DNA of 64,000 nucleotides from Mycolicibacterium sp. HK-90 (GCF_030486405.1 NZ_CP129613.1:5828001-5892000); one strand, 5' to 3'. Shown: positions 8,831-18,921, counted from the first letter of the stretch. Program-made: numbers and translations. Notes: generated from the letters alone by a model not told the origin.

Positions 8831-9445
8831 TCAGACGTTCTCGTACACCTTTGGATCGAGAGTGCCGATGTAGGGCAGATCGCGGTAGCGCTCGGCGAAA
8901 TCCAGTCCGTACCCGACCACGAACTCGTTGGGGATGTCGAAGCCCACGTAGGCGACGTCGAGTTCGGTCTTGACGGCCTCGGGTTTGCGCAGCAGCGTGC
9001 ACACCCGCAGCGAACGCGGGCCGCGGGTGGCGAGGTTGCGCAGCAGCCACGACAGCGTCAGCCCGGAGTCGATGATGTCCTCGACGATCAGCACGTCGCG
9101 GTCATTGATGTCGCGGTCGAGATCCTTGAGGATCCGGACCACACCCGATGACGAGGTGGACGAGCCGTACGAGCTGACCGCCATGAACTCCAGCTGCGTG
9201 GGCAGCGGGATGGTCCGGGCCAGATCGGTGACGAACATGACCGCACCCTTGAGCACGGTGACCAGCAGCAGGTCGTCGTTGCCCAGGTCGTCGCGGTACT
9301 GCTCGGCGATCATCTCGGCGAGTTCGACGGTGCGAGTCCGGATCTGCTCCTCGGACAACAGCACCGATTTGATGTCTCCCGCATAGAGCTCGGCAGAGTC
9401 GACAGCCACTGCAACAGCGTGCCACGTGAGGGGGCCGCTTTCCAA
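8831..9445 (-). CDS. hpt: Hypoxanthine phosphoribosyltransferase
   Basis: 204 residues from TTG 9445, which has GAGG 5-6 nt upstream; an alternative GTG at 9409 would give 192 residues. It converts hypoxanthine or guanine plus PRPP to IMP or GMP in purine salvage. The PRPP loop is [11 protein letters not shown], and the PPi loop region [13 protein letters not shown] and the closing [19 protein letters not shown] are family hallmarks. It lies 10 nt downstream of tilS, the standard tilS-hpt pair of Gram-positive genomes. Confidence 0.95.
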   Translation of the reverse strand: MESGPLTWHAVAVAVDSAELYAGDIKSVLLSEEQIRTRTVELAEMIAEQYRDDLGNDDLLLVTVLKGAVMFVTDLARTIPLPTQLEFMAVSSYGSSTSSSGVVRILKDLDRDINDRDVLIVEDIIDSGLTLSWLLRNLATRGPRSLRVCTLLRKPEAVKTELDVAYVGFDIPNEFVVGYGLDFAERYRDLPYIGTLDPKVYENV

Positions 9446-9454
9446 CGTGCCTCG

Positions 9455-10414
9455 CTAGACGGGTTCGGTGTGCAGCCGCAGCGCGCCGGCGCGCCGCGCC
9501 GCGAACAACCGCTGTTTGCGCAGTCCGGACCCGACGGCCACGCCACCCTGCCCACGCCACGCCGTCACCAGCCGGTCCACGCCCCGGATCTGGATGTCGG
9601 TCAGATCACATGCGCCGCCGTCCAGCAACCAGGCCCGGATCACCCGGCGCCGGAGCGCATCGGTCAATTCGGCCAGCCGGCCGGTGTCCAACCCGCCGTC
9701 GGCGGTGACCGCCGTGGCGAGGGCCTCGCGGGCCAGCGCGTCGAGGGCGTCGGTGTCCTCACGCAACGCGGCGGCCGTCCGCGCCAGCGCCTCGGCGACT
9801 CCCCCGCCCAGCACGTCCTCCAGCAGCGGCAGCACCTCGTGCCGCAGCCGGGCGCGGGTGAACCGCCGTTCGGCGTTCTGCGGGTCCTGCCAGGCGGTGA
9901 CGCCGAGTTCGTCGCACGCCGCGTGGGTGACGGCCCGTCGCACCCCCAGCAAGGGCCGGTGCCACGGCGGGTCGTGGGCCCGCATCCCGGCGATGGAACG
10001 GGCGCCCGACCCCCGGCCCAGGCCCAGCAGCACCGTCTCGGCCTGATCGTCGAGGGTGTGGCCCAGCAGTACCGGGGCGCCGGCACGGGCGGCGTCCAGG
10101 GCCTGATAGCGAGCCTGCCGGGCCGCCGCCTCCGGACCGCCGAGGTTACCCACCTCGACCGGAATGACCTGTGCTGCAGCACATCCCAACTCGAGCGCCT
10201 GGTGACGCGCGGTGTCGGCCACGGCGTCGGAGCCCGGTTGCAGCCGATGGTCGACGATCAGCGCGGTGGTGGGTCGCAACTGTGCGGCCACTGCGGTCAG
10301 TGCCAGCGAGTCCGCGCCGCCCGACAACGCCACGCTCCAGCTCGCACCGTCGATCTGCGCGCCGGCCGCCGCCACCGCTTGCCGCAGCGCGGCTAGAGCA
10401 CCCGGTCGATCCAT
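9455..10414 (-). CDS. tilS: tRNA(Ile)-lysidine synthetase
   Basis: 319 residues from ATG 10414, overlapping the upstream protease gene by 22 nt. The N-type ATP-pyrophosphatase P-loop SGGADS is at residues 31-36, followed by VDHRLQPGSD and GHTLDDQAETVLLGLGRGSG, all diagnostic of TilS. It lysidinylates C34 of tRNA-Ile(CAU) so that it decodes AUA. The protein is the short mycobacterial form, with a reduced C-terminal domain. Coupled to hpt downstream. Confidence 0.95.
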   Translation of the reverse strand: MDRPGALAALRQAVAAAGAQIDGASWSVALSGGADSLALTAVAAQLRPTTALIVDHRLQPGSDAVADTARHQALELGCAAAQVIPVEVGNLGGPEAAARQARYQALDAARAGAPVLLGHTLDDQAETVLLGLGRGSGARSIAGMRAHDPPWHRPLLGVRRAVTHAACDELGVTAWQDPQNAERRFTRARLRHEVLPLLEDVLGGGVAEALARTAAALREDTDALDALAREALATAVTADGGLDTGRLAELTDALRRRVIRAWLLDGGACDLTDIQIRGVDRLVTAWRGQGGVAVGSGLRKQRLFAARRAGALRLHTEPV

Positions 10415-11460
10415 CGTCGTGGTTCGTCGATCTCGTCGGGCTGGGGCAGGGAGTCGGGGCCGGACCAGATCGTGTTGAACCGGGCCATCCCGACGGTGGA
10501 CACCACCTGGTCGACGAACGCCTTGCCCCGGGTGTACTGGCTCAGCTTGGCGTCGAGGCCCAGCAGCGCACGTACCAGCCGCTGCACCGGCGGCTGCTTG
10601 CGCTGCCTGCGTTCGTCGAAACGACGCCGGATGGTCGACACCGTGGGCACCACCGCGGGGCCGACGGCATCCATCACGTGATCGGCGTGCCCCTCCAGCA
10701 GTGTGCCGAGCACCAACAACTGATCCAGGGCGCGGCGCTGCGGTTCGGCCTGCACCGCACGCATCAGTCCGAGCACACCGGTCGAGTTCGGATGCGGCGG
10801 TGACCCGTTGCGCTGATTGCGGACGAACTGCGCGAGCCGGCTCGCCAATTCGGCGACGTCGTCGCCGGCATCCTGGGTGAGGACCGCCAGCGCCTGCGAC
10901 ATGTGATCCGCCAGCCACGGGTTGGCCCGGAACTGCACCCGGTGGGTCACCTCGTGCAGGCATACCCACAGCCGGAAATCTGCTGGGGGGACCCGCAATT
11001 GGCGTTCCACGGAGATGACGTTGGGATACACCAGCAGCAGCTCGCCGCCGTCCGGGCCGAACGGGTCGTACTGGCCGAGGATGCCGGACGAGATGAACGC
11101 CAGCACCGCGCCCGTCTGCGCGCCCGTCACCCGGCCGGTGATGAAACCCGGTTTGGCCGAATCGCTTTCGTCGCCGGGCTTGACACCCGTCGTCATCACC
11201 CGCATCGACTGGGTGGCCGCGCGGATCCACTCGGGCCGGTCCACGACGCGGGCCTCGGGCACCTCCGCACCCTCGTTCAGGCCGGTCACCTCGCGAACCG
11301 GCAACTCGGCGGCCTTCGAACTCTCCGACAGCTGCTCGATGACCTGGTTGCGGGTGTAGTCGGTGGCGGCCGGGGCCGGACGGGCCAGCTTCGCCCCGAC
11401 CGTCGCGGCGAAATCCCAGTCGACCGCGCGGCCGGCGGTCATGCTGACCCGGTCGTTCAT
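10393..11460 (-). CDS. Zinc-dependent metalloprotease (DUF2342 family)
   Basis: 355 residues from ATG 11460, which overlaps the stop of the carboxypeptidase gene (ATGA). The zincin motif HEVTH lies in LWVCLHEVTHRVQF, and a downstream glutamate in LLEGHADHVMDAVGP could complete the site. This actinobacterial family (Rv3626c type) is known only as a coenzyme-F420-biosynthesis-associated or hydrolase-like protein; natural substrate unknown. Its fixed position between the D,D-carboxypeptidase and tilS is conserved in mycobacteria. Confidence 0.85.
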   Translation of the reverse strand: MNDRVSMTAGRAVDWDFAATVGAKLARPAPAATDYTRNQVIEQLSESSKAAELPVREVTGLNEGAEVPEARVVDRPEWIRAATQSMRVMTTGVKPGDESDSAKPGFITGRVTGAQTGAVLAFISSGILGQYDPFGPDGGELLLVYPNVISVERQLRVPPADFRLWVCLHEVTHRVQFRANPWLADHMSQALAVLTQDAGDDVAELASRLAQFVRNQRNGSPPHPNSTGVLGLMRAVQAEPQRRALDQLLVLGTLLEGHADHVMDAVGPAVVPTVSTIRRRFDERRQRKQPPVQRLVRALLGLDAKLSQYTRGKAFVDQVVSTVGMARFNTIWSGPDSLPQPDEIDEPRRWIDRVL

Positions 11461-12839
11461 GTGGCGCATCCGCATGAGCGAAGCACCGCGGCCAGCGCAT
11501 CGATCGCGGTGCGTCCGGTGGGCCCGGCGTTGTTCGAGATCAGGGCGAATGTCAGCACCCGGCCGCTCTCGTCGGTCACGATGCCGGCCAGCGCGTTGGT
11601 GCCGGTCAACGAGCCGGTCTTGGCGCGCAGCCACCCGGCGGCGTCCCGCCCGGCGTCGGTGTCGAGGTAGCGGTTGGACAGCGTGCCGCTGCCGCCGGCG
11701 ATCGGCAGCAGATCCACCAGCGGCCGCAGCGCGGGTTCGGTGCTGCCGGCCGCGATGTTGACCACGTCGTCGAGGATCCGGGCGCTCAGCCGGTCGTCCA
11801 CCGACAAGCCGCTGGAATCAACCAGTTTGGCGCTGGAGGTGTCGATGCCGATCGCCTTCAGCTGGCTCAGCACCGCGTCGACGCCACCCTCGAAACTCTG
11901 GGGCTCGCGCAGTTCGACGGCCACCTCACGCGCGATCGCCTCGGCCATCACGTTGTCGGATTCGTTCATCATCTGACGCAGCCGCTCGATCAGCGGCGCC
12001 GATTCCACGGCGGCGATCTGCCTGCCTCCCGGCACCGACCCGGGCAGCACCGTCACGGTGGTGGGGTCCACCCTGAGCGCGGCGGCCAGCGCGCGGCCCG
12101 CGTCGAGAGCCGGTGTCGTCGACCGCTTGGATTCCACTGTCGTCGGCTGGATCCGTCCGCCGTCGAGCATCACCGATTCCATCGGCGCGATGTCACCGCC
12201 CTCGATGTCGGCGGGATCCCAGCCCGGCGCCATCGTCGGGCCGCTGTACTCGCTGGTGTCCACCCGTACCGCGGTGACGGTGACACCGCTGCTGCGCACC
12301 TGCTCGGCCAGGTCACTGATCCGGGCCGCGCCCTTGTACCAGGTGTCGGTGTCGTCCGGCGCCGCCGACAGCGTGGTGTCGCCGCCGCCCTTGAGCACCA
12401 CCAGACCCGGCTGCGAATCGACAGCCAGGACCGTGGTGGTGAGCCGGGCATCGCGCTCCAGCGTGAGCAGGGCAGCCGCCGTCGTCAGCACCTTGTTGAC
12501 CGATGCGGGCTGCATCGGCACGTCGGAGTTCTGTTCCCACAGTTCGGCGCCCGTCTCGGCGTCGGTGATCCGGCCGGTGACCACACCGAGGTCCGGATTG
12601 GCCAGCGCCGGTCCCAGCGCCGCGGCCAGGCCGCTCACCGTCGGCGACGGGGCCGACATGTCCACCGGGATGACGCCCGGGCTGGCGGTCGCAGGCGCCG
12701 GTGCGGGACCGACCGCCGCGGCGTCGCTGGACTGGTGCCCGGTGAGCACCGCGGCGACCGCGACAACGGCGGCGACCAGCACCAAGACCACGACGCCAAC
12801 CGCCACATGGGTGGACTGCCGCCACCGTGTGGGCCGCAT
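11457..12839 (-). CDS. dacB: D-alanyl-D-alanine carboxypeptidase/endopeptidase (PBP4, S13)
   Basis: 460 residues from ATG 12839, with GGAGAAA upstream. A single N-terminal helix ([20 protein letters not shown]) anchors it, followed by a Pro/Ala linker. The class C penicillin-binding motifs are SVNK (in [15 protein letters not shown]), SDN (in [15 protein letters not shown]) and KTG (in [15 protein letters not shown]). It trims or cleaves peptidoglycan peptide cross-links in the periplasm. Corresponds to Rv3627c by gene order; the symbol is used in the family sense. Divergent from ppa. Confidence 0.92.
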   Translation of the reverse strand: MRPTRWRQSTHVAVGVVVLVLVAAVVAVAAVLTGHQSSDAAAVGPAPAPATASPGVIPVDMSAPSPTVSGLAAALGPALANPDLGVVTGRITDAETGAELWEQNSDVPMQPASVNKVLTTAAALLTLERDARLTTTVLAVDSQPGLVVLKGGGDTTLSAAPDDTDTWYKGAARISDLAEQVRSSGVTVTAVRVDTSEYSGPTMAPGWDPADIEGGDIAPMESVMLDGGRIQPTTVESKRSTTPALDAGRALAAALRVDPTTVTVLPGSVPGGRQIAAVESAPLIERLRQMMNESDNVMAEAIAREVAVELREPQSFEGGVDAVLSQLKAIGIDTSSAKLVDSSGLSVDDRLSARILDDVVNIAAGSTEPALRPLVDLLPIAGGSGTLSNRYLDTDAGRDAAGWLRAKTGSLTGTNALAGIVTDESGRVLTFALISNNAGPTGRTAIDALAAVLRSCGCAT

Positions 12840-12966
12840 ATTTCTCCTGCTCTGCCGGTGGTGGGGACGAGCCACCCGTTTAGGCCAGACTATCGCTCGA
12901 TTAGGGTTGACCCGCGTCGTCGCCCGACGACCCAAGCCTGACCGCAGATGCGAAGGAGCCGCGACG

Positions 12967-13455
12967 GTGAAGTTCGACGTCGTCATCGAGATCCCGAAGG
13001 GTTCGCGCAACAAGTACGAGGTTGACCACGAGACGGGCCGGGTCAAGCTCGACCGCTACCTCTACACCCCGATGGGCTATCCCGCCGACTACGGATTCTT
13101 CGAGGACACCCTCGGCGAAGACGGTGATCCGCTGGATGCGCTCGTGCTGCTGCCCGAGTCGGTGTTCCCCGGTTGCGTCGTCGAGGCCCGTCCGGTGGCC
13201 ATGTTCCGGATGACCGACGAGGCCGGCGGCGACGACAAGTTGCTGTGCGTGCCCGCCGGCGATCCGCGCTGGGACCACATCCAGAACCTCGGTGACGTGT
13301 CGCAGTTCGAGCTCGACGCGATCAAGCACTTCTTCGTGCACTACAAGGACCTGGAGCCGGGCAAGTTCGTCAAGACCGCCGACTGGGTGGGACGCGAAGA
13401 GGCCGAGGCCGAGCTGCAGCGTTCGGTGGAGCGGTTCAAGACCGAAGGTCACTGA
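12967..13455 (+). CDS. ppa: Inorganic pyrophosphatase
   Basis: 162 residues from GTG 12967, preceded by GGAG at 12955-12958. Family I soluble pyrophosphatase, hydrolysing PPi to two phosphates with Mg2+. Signature residues include [13 protein letters not shown] (substrate lysine and arginine), YPADYGF and the metal-binding [10 protein letters not shown]. Length equals the usual mycobacterial enzyme (162). Divergent from dacB as in M. tuberculosis Rv3627c-Rv3628. Confidence 0.97.
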   Translation: MKFDVVIEIPKGSRNKYEVDHETGRVKLDRYLYTPMGYPADYGFFEDTLGEDGDPLDALVLLPESVFPGCVVEARPVAMFRMTDEAGGDDKLLCVPAGDPRWDHIQNLGDVSQFELDAIKHFFVHYKDLEPGKFVKTADWVGREEAEAELQRSVERFKTEGH

Positions 13456-13495
13456 TCGGCGGGCCGAGCGTCAGACTTTGATCGGCGGGCCGAGC
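13453..13495 (+). repeat. 17-bp direct repeat at the ppa 3' end
   Basis: TGATCGGCGGGCCGAGC occurs at 13453-13469 (starting at the ppa stop codon) and again at 13479-13495. The copies are identical and offset by 26 bp. This looks like a small local duplication of the region after the stop codon. The rest of the 13456-13566 gap shows no clear promoter. Confidence 0.6.
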
Positions 13496-13566
13496 CCTGA
13501 ATTTGCCCCGTCGTAACACGGGGTAACGTCCCCGTGCTCTGCGGGTTCGATGATTGTCCTGTGTTG

Positions 13567-14082
13567 ATGCATCAGGGCATGGGGTTGCCGGCGTTCAACG
13601 CATTGCCGACGCGACGCGCTGTCCACGCCGTCTACGAGTGCTGCTACAGCGTGGTGCTCTCCACCGATCTGGCCGGCGGACGCCCCTACGCCGACCACAC
13701 CTCGCTGTTCCGGCAGGCCGATGCCCTGCTGTTCAGCCTCGGTGAGGATTCCATCGACCGGGTGTTGCAGGCCTACCCGCACATCGGGAAGCGCCCGCGC
13801 AGCGTGAAGTCGGTGTGCGAGCAATGCTCGGTGTGGGACGACGATCCCGCCGTGATGGCACAGCTGAACACCGAGGTGAGGCAGTACGCCGAGCGGTTCG
13901 GGTTCGGCTTCGTGATGTTCGTCGAGGACTGCTGCGCGCACCGCGCCATGGCGGGGATCACCGACCGGTTGCACAACGACCGCGAGACCGAACGCAAGGT
14001 GGTCCGCAACGAGCTGGCCCGGATCAACCGCGCCCGGTTGGAGCGCATGCTGGGGCCCGAGGGCGGCTACTACAACTGGTGA
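13567..14082 (+). CDS. OHCU decarboxylase (UraD)-like protein with altered active site
   Basis: 171 residues from ATG 13567; GTG 13561 or ATG 13579 are other possible starts. It has the overall all-helical pattern of 2-oxo-4-hydroxy-4-carboxy-5-ureidoimidazoline decarboxylase, the last step of urate to allantoin: FNALPTRRAVHAVYECC at the N-terminus, RPYADHTSLFRQADAL, CEQCS, and a C-terminal LNTEVRQYAERFGFGFVMF. In the family the catalytic His lies in AHPxIG; here the same place reads AYPHIG (Tyr70). The glutamate of the EQ motif is kept (Glu85). No urate oxidase or HIU hydrolase gene is nearby, so the activity may have been lost or changed. Overlaps the next convergent gene by 13 nt. Confidence 0.7.
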   Translation: MHQGMGLPAFNALPTRRAVHAVYECCYSVVLSTDLAGGRPYADHTSLFRQADALLFSLGEDSIDRVLQAYPHIGKRPRSVKSVCEQCSVWDDDPAVMAQLNTEVRQYAERFGFGFVMFVEDCCAHRAMAGITDRLHNDRETERKVVRNELARINRARLERMLGPEGGYYNW

Positions 14083-15023
14083 GTCAGCGGTTCGCCGCGA
14101 TCGAGCCGCCCGATGTTGGCGGCGATCTCGTCGGCGCGGCCACCGAACGTGTCGGTGGTGACGCCCGAGGAGTGCGGTGTCATCAACACGTTGGTCAGTT
14201 CGCCGAACGGCAGCTCACTGGGCACACCCTGCCCACCGGAAGCCGGGTAGCGGTACCAGACGTCGATCGCGGCGGCCCGGATCGAACGTTCCAGAAGCGC
14301 GTCGTACAACGCCCGTTCGACCACGAGCGGTCCGCGCCCGACATTGATCAGCACACCGTCGGGACCCAGCGCCCGCAGCTGATCGGCGCCGATCATGCCT
14401 TCGGTCGCCGCGGTCAGCGGCGCCGACACGACGACCACGTCGGACTCCGTCATGATCCGGTCGAGCGCCGACGTGTCGCCGGCCCAGGACAGACCGTGGG
14501 CCGCGGCGTCGACCCGCCCCGATCCGGTGACCGCCGCCCCGGTCGAGCCGAGCCCGCGGAACAGCTCCCACACACACTGGCCGATGTGGCCGAACCCGAC
14601 GAGGCCGACCCTGGCCTGACCGATCGCCGGCAGCTGCGGCAAGTTGGCGTCGTACACCGAGGTGGCCCACACCCCGCGGCGCAGTGCGCGGTCCTGCGCC
14701 AGGAAGTCACGACGCAACAACACCGCGGCGGCGAGCACGTACTCGGCGATGGACCGTTCGTGATGGAAGGTGTTGGCCACCATGACCTCTGGCCGCAGTG
14801 ACGCGAAGTCGATCTTGTCGGTCCCCGCACCCGCGACATGCACCAGACGCAGCTTCTCGGCCTCCGCGGCCATCTCGGCGGTGAACCGGCCACCGACGAA
14901 GACGTCGGCATCCCGCAGGTCCCCGATGGCACCGTCCCAGACCACCTCGGCACCGGGTGGCAGCGCGGCCTCGAAACGACCACGATGCACCAGCAGGTTG
15001 GGTTCGGCGACGACGATCTTCAT
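14070..15023 (-). CDS. D-isomer-specific 2-hydroxyacid dehydrogenase
   Basis: 317 residues from ATG 15023. The NAD-binding loop is VGLVGFGHIGQ, and the catalytic region has NVGRGPLV (arginine), followed by an acidic/aromatic stretch AIDVWYRYP and the histidine in TPHSSG, as in glyoxylate/hydroxypyruvate or phosphoglycerate dehydrogenase relatives. It begins 6 nt after the glucarate dehydratase stop, so it is the last gene of the long minus-strand operon. It may reduce or oxidise a 2-hydroxyacid intermediate of sugar-acid breakdown. Substrate unproven. Confidence 0.85.
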   Translation of the reverse strand: MKIVVAEPNLLVHRGRFEAALPPGAEVVWDGAIGDLRDADVFVGGRFTAEMAAEAEKLRLVHVAGAGTDKIDFASLRPEVMVANTFHHERSIAEYVLAAAVLLRRDFLAQDRALRRGVWATSVYDANLPQLPAIGQARVGLVGFGHIGQCVWELFRGLGSTGAAVTGSGRVDAAAHGLSWAGDTSALDRIMTESDVVVVSAPLTAATEGMIGADQLRALGPDGVLINVGRGPLVVERALYDALLERSIRAAAIDVWYRYPASGGQGVPSELPFGELTNVLMTPHSSGVTTDTFGGRADEIAANIGRLDRGEPLTHQL

Positions 15024-15029
15024 CTCAAC

Positions 15030-16379
15030 TCAATTCCGTTGCAGCGCAGGGCGCTTGCTGTCGAACTTCCAGCCGGGGATCAGGTATTGCATCGCGACCG
15101 CATCGTCGCGGGCCCCGAGCCCCTCGGCCAGGTACAGCTCGTGGGCCGCCGCAACCCGCTCCTCGTCGAGCTCCACGCCGAGCCCCGGGGTCGCAGGCAC
15201 GTCGAGGTAGCCGTCCACGATCCGATATGGCTCCTTGGTGATGCGCTGACCGTCCTGCCAGATCCAGTGCGTGTCGATCGCGGTGATGTCGCCGGGCGCG
15301 GCCGCGGCGACGTGAGTGAACATCGCCAGCGATACGTCGAAGTGGTTGTTGGAGTGCGAACCCCAGGTCAGACCCCACGCGTCGCAGACCTGCGCCACCC
15401 GCACCGACCCGCTCATCGTCCAGAAGTGCGGATCGGCCAAGGGGATGTCGACCGAACCGGCCCGGATCGCGTGCCCCAACTCGCGCCAGTCGGTGGCGAT
15501 CATGTTGGTGGCGGTCGGCAGGCCTGTCGCCCGCTTGAACTCGGCCATCACCTCCCGGCCCGAGAACCCGCCCTCGGGCCCCACCGGATCCTCGGCGTAG
15601 GCCAGGACATCGGTCAGCTGACGGCAGGTCTCGACGGCGTCGGCCAGCAACCAGCCACCGTTGGGGTCCAGCGTGATGCGGGCATCCGGGAACCGTTCGG
15701 CCAATGCGGTCACCGCCTTGGCCTCGTCCGCCGCGGGCAGCACCCCGCCCTTGAGTTTGAAATCCCGGAATCCGTAGCGGTCCCGGGCGGTCTCGGCCAG
15801 GCGCACGACCGCCTCGGGCGACAGCGCCTCGTCGTGGCGGATCCGGAACCACTCGTCGGCCCCGGCCTCCTCGTCGGCCGCCGAGCGGTAGGCCAGGTCG
15901 GTGCGGTTGCGGTCGCCCACGAAGAACAGGTAGCCCAGGGCCTGGACTCGGCGACGCTGCTGACCGTCGCCGAGCAGTGCCGCGACGGGCACGCCGAGGT
16001 GCTTGCCCAGCAGATCCAGTAGCGCGGACTCCACGGCCGTGACGGCATGCACCATCACTCGCAGATCGAAGGTCTGCGCGCCTCGCCCGGCGCTGTCGCG
16101 GTCGGCGAACTCGCGGCGGACGCTCTCCAGGATGGCGTGGTAGCCGCCGAGTGACCGGCCCACCACCAGCGGCCTGGCGTCGTCGAGGGTTCGCCGGATG
16201 GCTTCGCCGCCGGGGACCTCCCCCACGCCGGTGTTCCCATCGGAATCCCTGAGGATCAACAGGTTTCGCGTGAAGAACGGCCCGTGCGCGCCACTCAGGT
16301 TGAGCAGCATGCTGTCATGCCCGGCGATCGGTATCACGGTCAGTTCGGTCACGACAGGCGTCGCGTTCTGTGCACTCAT
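15030..16379 (-). CDS. gudD: Glucarate dehydratase
   Basis: 449 residues from ATG 16379, which has GGGAG about 7 nt upstream; ATG 16391 is in frame as well. It dehydrates D-glucarate (and L-idarate) to 5-dehydro-4-deoxy-D-glucarate. The match to GudD is strong over the full length: [20 protein letters not shown] at the N-terminus, [17 protein letters not shown], the KxK catalytic pair in DFKLKGGV, metal ligands in LDPNGGW, AYAEDP and TNMIATDW, and the His/Asp base in [11 protein letters not shown]. Family: enolase superfamily, Mg2+-dependent, cytoplasmic. Downstream of the IclR regulator by 25 nt. Confidence 0.95.
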   Translation of the reverse strand: MSAQNATPVVTELTVIPIAGHDSMLLNLSGAHGPFFTRNLLILRDSDGNTGVGEVPGGEAIRRTLDDARPLVVGRSLGGYHAILESVRREFADRDSAGRGAQTFDLRVMVHAVTAVESALLDLLGKHLGVPVAALLGDGQQRRRVQALGYLFFVGDRNRTDLAYRSAADEEAGADEWFRIRHDEALSPEAVVRLAETARDRYGFRDFKLKGGVLPAADEAKAVTALAERFPDARITLDPNGGWLLADAVETCRQLTDVLAYAEDPVGPEGGFSGREVMAEFKRATGLPTATNMIATDWRELGHAIRAGSVDIPLADPHFWTMSGSVRVAQVCDAWGLTWGSHSNNHFDVSLAMFTHVAAAAPGDITAIDTHWIWQDGQRITKEPYRIVDGYLDVPATPGLGVELDEERVAAAHELYLAEGLGARDDAVAMQYLIPGWKFDSKRPALQRN

Positions 16380-16404
16380 CGGTACTCCCATCTCACTGAA
16401 AGTG

Positions 16405-17217
16405 TCATGCGAACCACTTGTCCCCGTTGGCAACCGGGCGGACCACCCGGGACACCTTGTCGCACACCATCCGCAAGGCGTCGATGATCTCGCGTTCCCG
16501 CTCCGGCGTGAGTCGCGACCGGGGCACCGACGCGCTGATCGCGTCCTGCGCGGGATGCTGGTAGCGCAACGTGACGGCGAAACACTTGATGCCCGGCGTA
16601 TTTTCCTCGTCCTCGCTGGCATATCCCCGGAACCTGGCCTCGTCGAGCGCCGCATCCAGACCGGCGCGGTGGGTGATCGTGCGCGGGGTCAGCGGAGCGA
16701 GCGGGTCCGGGATGTGCGAATCGAGTTCGGCGCCGAACCGCTCCGCGAGCAGGGCCTTGCCCAGCGCGGTGGCGTAGGCCGGCAACCGGCGGCCCACCTT
16801 GTTGACGGTCCGGACGTGCTGCCGGGACTCCCGGGTCGCCAGGTAGACGACATCGTGGCCGTCGAGCCGGGCGAGGTGGATCGTCTCGTCCAGCTGGCCG
16901 CGCAGGTCTTCGAGGAACGGCGCGATCATCGGCAGATAGGGGTCGGCATCCAGATAGCTGGTGCCCACCAGTAGCGCCCGCACCCCGATGCTGTACTGCG
17001 CGCCCGCGTCGTCGGAGCGCACCCAACCCTGGGCCACCAGGGTGCGCAGCAGCGCATGCGCCGAACTCCGTGGCATATCGAGGGCGGCACAGATTTCCCG
17101 GATGCGGGTGGGCTGATCGGGGCGGGCCGCCAGGAACTCCAGCAGTTCCACGGTGCGCACCGCTGACTTCACCTTGCGCACCGAAACGCTGTCTGCACTG
17201 CCTGATTCGTCGGTCAA
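16405..17217 (-). CDS. IclR-family transcriptional regulator
   Basis: 270 residues from TTG 17217. The N-terminal winged helix ([39 protein letters not shown]) is followed by the IclR effector domain ([64 protein letters not shown]). IclR proteins near sugar-acid genes commonly sense the pathway substrate or intermediate. It is embedded in the operon between the TauE/SafE permease and gudD, so it is probably autoregulated with the transport genes. Stop of the upstream gene lies 1 nt away. Confidence 0.92.
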   Translation of the reverse strand: MTDESGSADSVSVRKVKSAVRTVELLEFLAARPDQPTRIREICAALDMPRSSAHALLRTLVAQGWVRSDDAGAQYSIGVRALLVGTSYLDADPYLPMIAPFLEDLRGQLDETIHLARLDGHDVVYLATRESRQHVRTVNKVGRRLPAYATALGKALLAERFGAELDSHIPDPLAPLTPRTITHRAGLDAALDEARFRGYASEDEENTPGIKCFAVTLRYQHPAQDAISASVPRSRLTPEREREIIDALRMVCDKVSRVVRPVANGDKWFA

Positions 17218-17218
17218 C

Positions 17219-17941
17219 TCAGCCTCCCATCACCTGCCGGACGATCAGCACCACGGCGCCGATGGTGGAAATCGCGATGGCCGCCCACCGCTGCCGCTGC
17301 CGGTCCAGGTGGCGGTTGAGCCACCGGGACAACCCATAGCCGAGTACGCAGGCCGGGACGAGCATCGCGAACACCGCGATGGTGTGCCGGTCGATGGAAC
17401 CCGTGAGTGCCAGCAGCACAATCGACAGGACCGATCCGACCAGGAAGAAGCCGCTCATCGTGCCGCGCAGGCGCGCTCCGGTGTTGTTCTGCCACACCAG
17501 GGCCATGGGCGGACCGCCGATGGACGTGGCGGTACCCAGCAGACCCGACGTGGCGCCGGCCAGGACGAGGTTGCGGCGGTGCGGCACGGGAATCCAGCCG
17601 AAGCTGGTCAGCACCACGCCGCCGAGCACCACCGCCGCCAGCACATAGGCCAGCACCTGCGGAGGCATCACCACCAGCAGCAGTGCCCCGGCGACGGTTC
17701 CCGGAACCCGCCCGGCCAGTGCCCATCCGGTGCCAGCGAGGTCGATGTCCTGGCGTTCGCGTACCACCACCATGAGTGTCACCATCGTCGCGAGCATGAT
17801 CAGCGTTCCCGGGATCAGCCCGGGATCCACGATCGCGACGATCGGCGCCGCCAGCATGCCCATGCCGAACCCGATCGAGGCCTGCATGCAGGACGCCAAG
17901 ACGATTGCGGCGGCGATGATCCCGAAACCTGCGCTGCTCAC
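17219..17941 (-). CDS. TauE/SafE-family membrane permease
   Basis: 240 residues from GTG 17941, overlapping the upstream stop (GTGA). About seven or eight hydrophobic segments are visible, with family features in MQASIGFGMGMLAAPIV and in the second half LLGTATSIGGPPMALVWQNN. TauE/SafE proteins export or import small organic anions such as sulfite, sulfoacetate or organic acids. Here the context suggests movement of an organic acid linked to aldarate metabolism. Confidence 0.88.
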   Translation of the reverse strand: MSSAGFGIIAAAIVLASCMQASIGFGMGMLAAPIVAIVDPGLIPGTLIMLATMVTLMVVVRERQDIDLAGTGWALAGRVPGTVAGALLLVVMPPQVLAYVLAAVVLGGVVLTSFGWIPVPHRRNLVLAGATSGLLGTATSIGGPPMALVWQNNTGARLRGTMSGFFLVGSVLSIVLLALTGSIDRHTIAVFAMLVPACVLGYGLSRWLNRHLDRQRQRWAAIAISTIGAVVLIVRQVMGG

Positions 17942-18921
17942 GCCGAGACCGGCACGGCCGGCTCCAACGGGTGGTGGCACTCGGACATGTGGTCGGCCGC
18001 ATCCGGATCGGCGGCGGCGCCCGGCACCTGCGTCGCGCAGATCTCGGTGGCCTTCCAGCACCGCGTACGGAACCGACAGCCCGACGGCGGGTTCAGCGGC
18101 GAGGGCACCTCGCCCTTCAGCAGGATCCGGTTGCCGCGCTGAGCCGCATCGAGTTTGGGGGCCGCCGACATCAGCGCCGCGGTGTAGGGGTGACGCGGGC
18201 TGGAGTAGACATCCTCGGTGCGCCCGCTCTCGATCATGTGCCCCAGGTACATCACCGTGACGCGGTCGGCGACGTGGCGGACCACCGACAGGTCGTGCGA
18301 GATGAAGATGTAGGCGATACCGAGTTCGGACTGCAGGTCGTTGAGCAGGTTGAGCACCTGCGCCTGTACCGAGAGGTCCAGCGCCGAAACCGGTTCGTCG
18401 CAGATGATCACATCGGGGTTGAGGGCCAGCGCCCTGGCGATGCCGATGCGTTGCCGCTGGCCGCCGGAGAACTCCTGCGGGTACTTGTCGACGGCCTTGG
18501 CTCCCAGCCCGACCATGTCGAGCAGGCCACGCACCCGCATCTCGCGGTCCTTGCGGTTGGCGTACAGGGACTTGTGGGTCCGCCATGGCTCGGCGATGAT
18601 GTCACCCGCGGTCATGCGCGAGTTCAGCGACGCAAAGGGATCCTGGAACACCATCTGCACCCGACGGCGGAACTTCAGCAGGTCCGCGCCGCGCAAACTG
18701 AACGGGTCGATGCCGTCGAAGGTGACGGTGCCCGAATCCGGACGCTCGAGCATCATCAAAGTCCGTGCGAGCGTGGACTTCCCGCAGCCGGATTCGCCGA
18801 CCAGGCCGAGGGTTTCGCCGCGGGCCAGGTCCAGGTTGATGCCATCGAGGGCGGCGAGTCGGCTCTTGCCGACCCGGAACGATTTTCGCAGATCGCGGAC
18901 GGTGAGCAGGGTGTCAGACAT
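17938..18921 (-). CDS. Peptide/opine-type ABC transporter ATP-binding protein (DppF-like)
   Basis: 327 residues from ATG 18921. Walker A GESGCGKST (residues about 40-48), Q-loop VFQDPFASLN, signature FSGGQRQRIGIARAL, Walker B VIICDEPVSALD and H-loop ISHDLS are intact. The C-terminal oligopeptide/dipeptide-type extension (SPLNPPSGCRFRTRCWKATEIC) carries cysteines typical of DppD/F 4Fe-4S or zinc tails. Overlaps the preceding ATPase gene by 8 nt. Works with the partner ATPase at 18914. Confidence 0.93.
   Translation of the reverse strand: MSDTLLTVRDLRKSFRVGKSRLAALDGINLDLARGETLGLVGESGCGKSTLARTLMMLERPDSGTVTFDGIDPFSLRGADLLKFRRRVQMVFQDPFASLNSRMTAGDIIAEPWRTHKSLYANRKDREMRVRGLLDMVGLGAKAVDKYPQEFSGGQRQRIGIARALALNPDVIICDEPVSALDLSVQAQVLNLLNDLQSELGIAYIFISHDLSVVRHVADRVTVMYLGHMIESGRTEDVYSSPRHPYTAALMSAAPKLDAAQRGNRILLKGEVPSPLNPPSGCRFRTRCWKATEICATQVPGAAADPDAADHMSECHHPLEPAVPVSA

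Noticed and set aside
6866..9151. 761-codon open frame on the plus strand
   Set aside because: It is antisense to the molybdopterin oxidoreductase and hpt, has low-complexity Arg/Gly/His-rich sequence and no domain; GC-rich third positions create such shadows.
11500..13046. Longer N-terminal extension of the D,D-carboxypeptidase gene up to 13046
   Set aside because: The extension overlaps the divergent ppa gene and has no membrane or family similarity; ATG 12839 has a good ribosome site.
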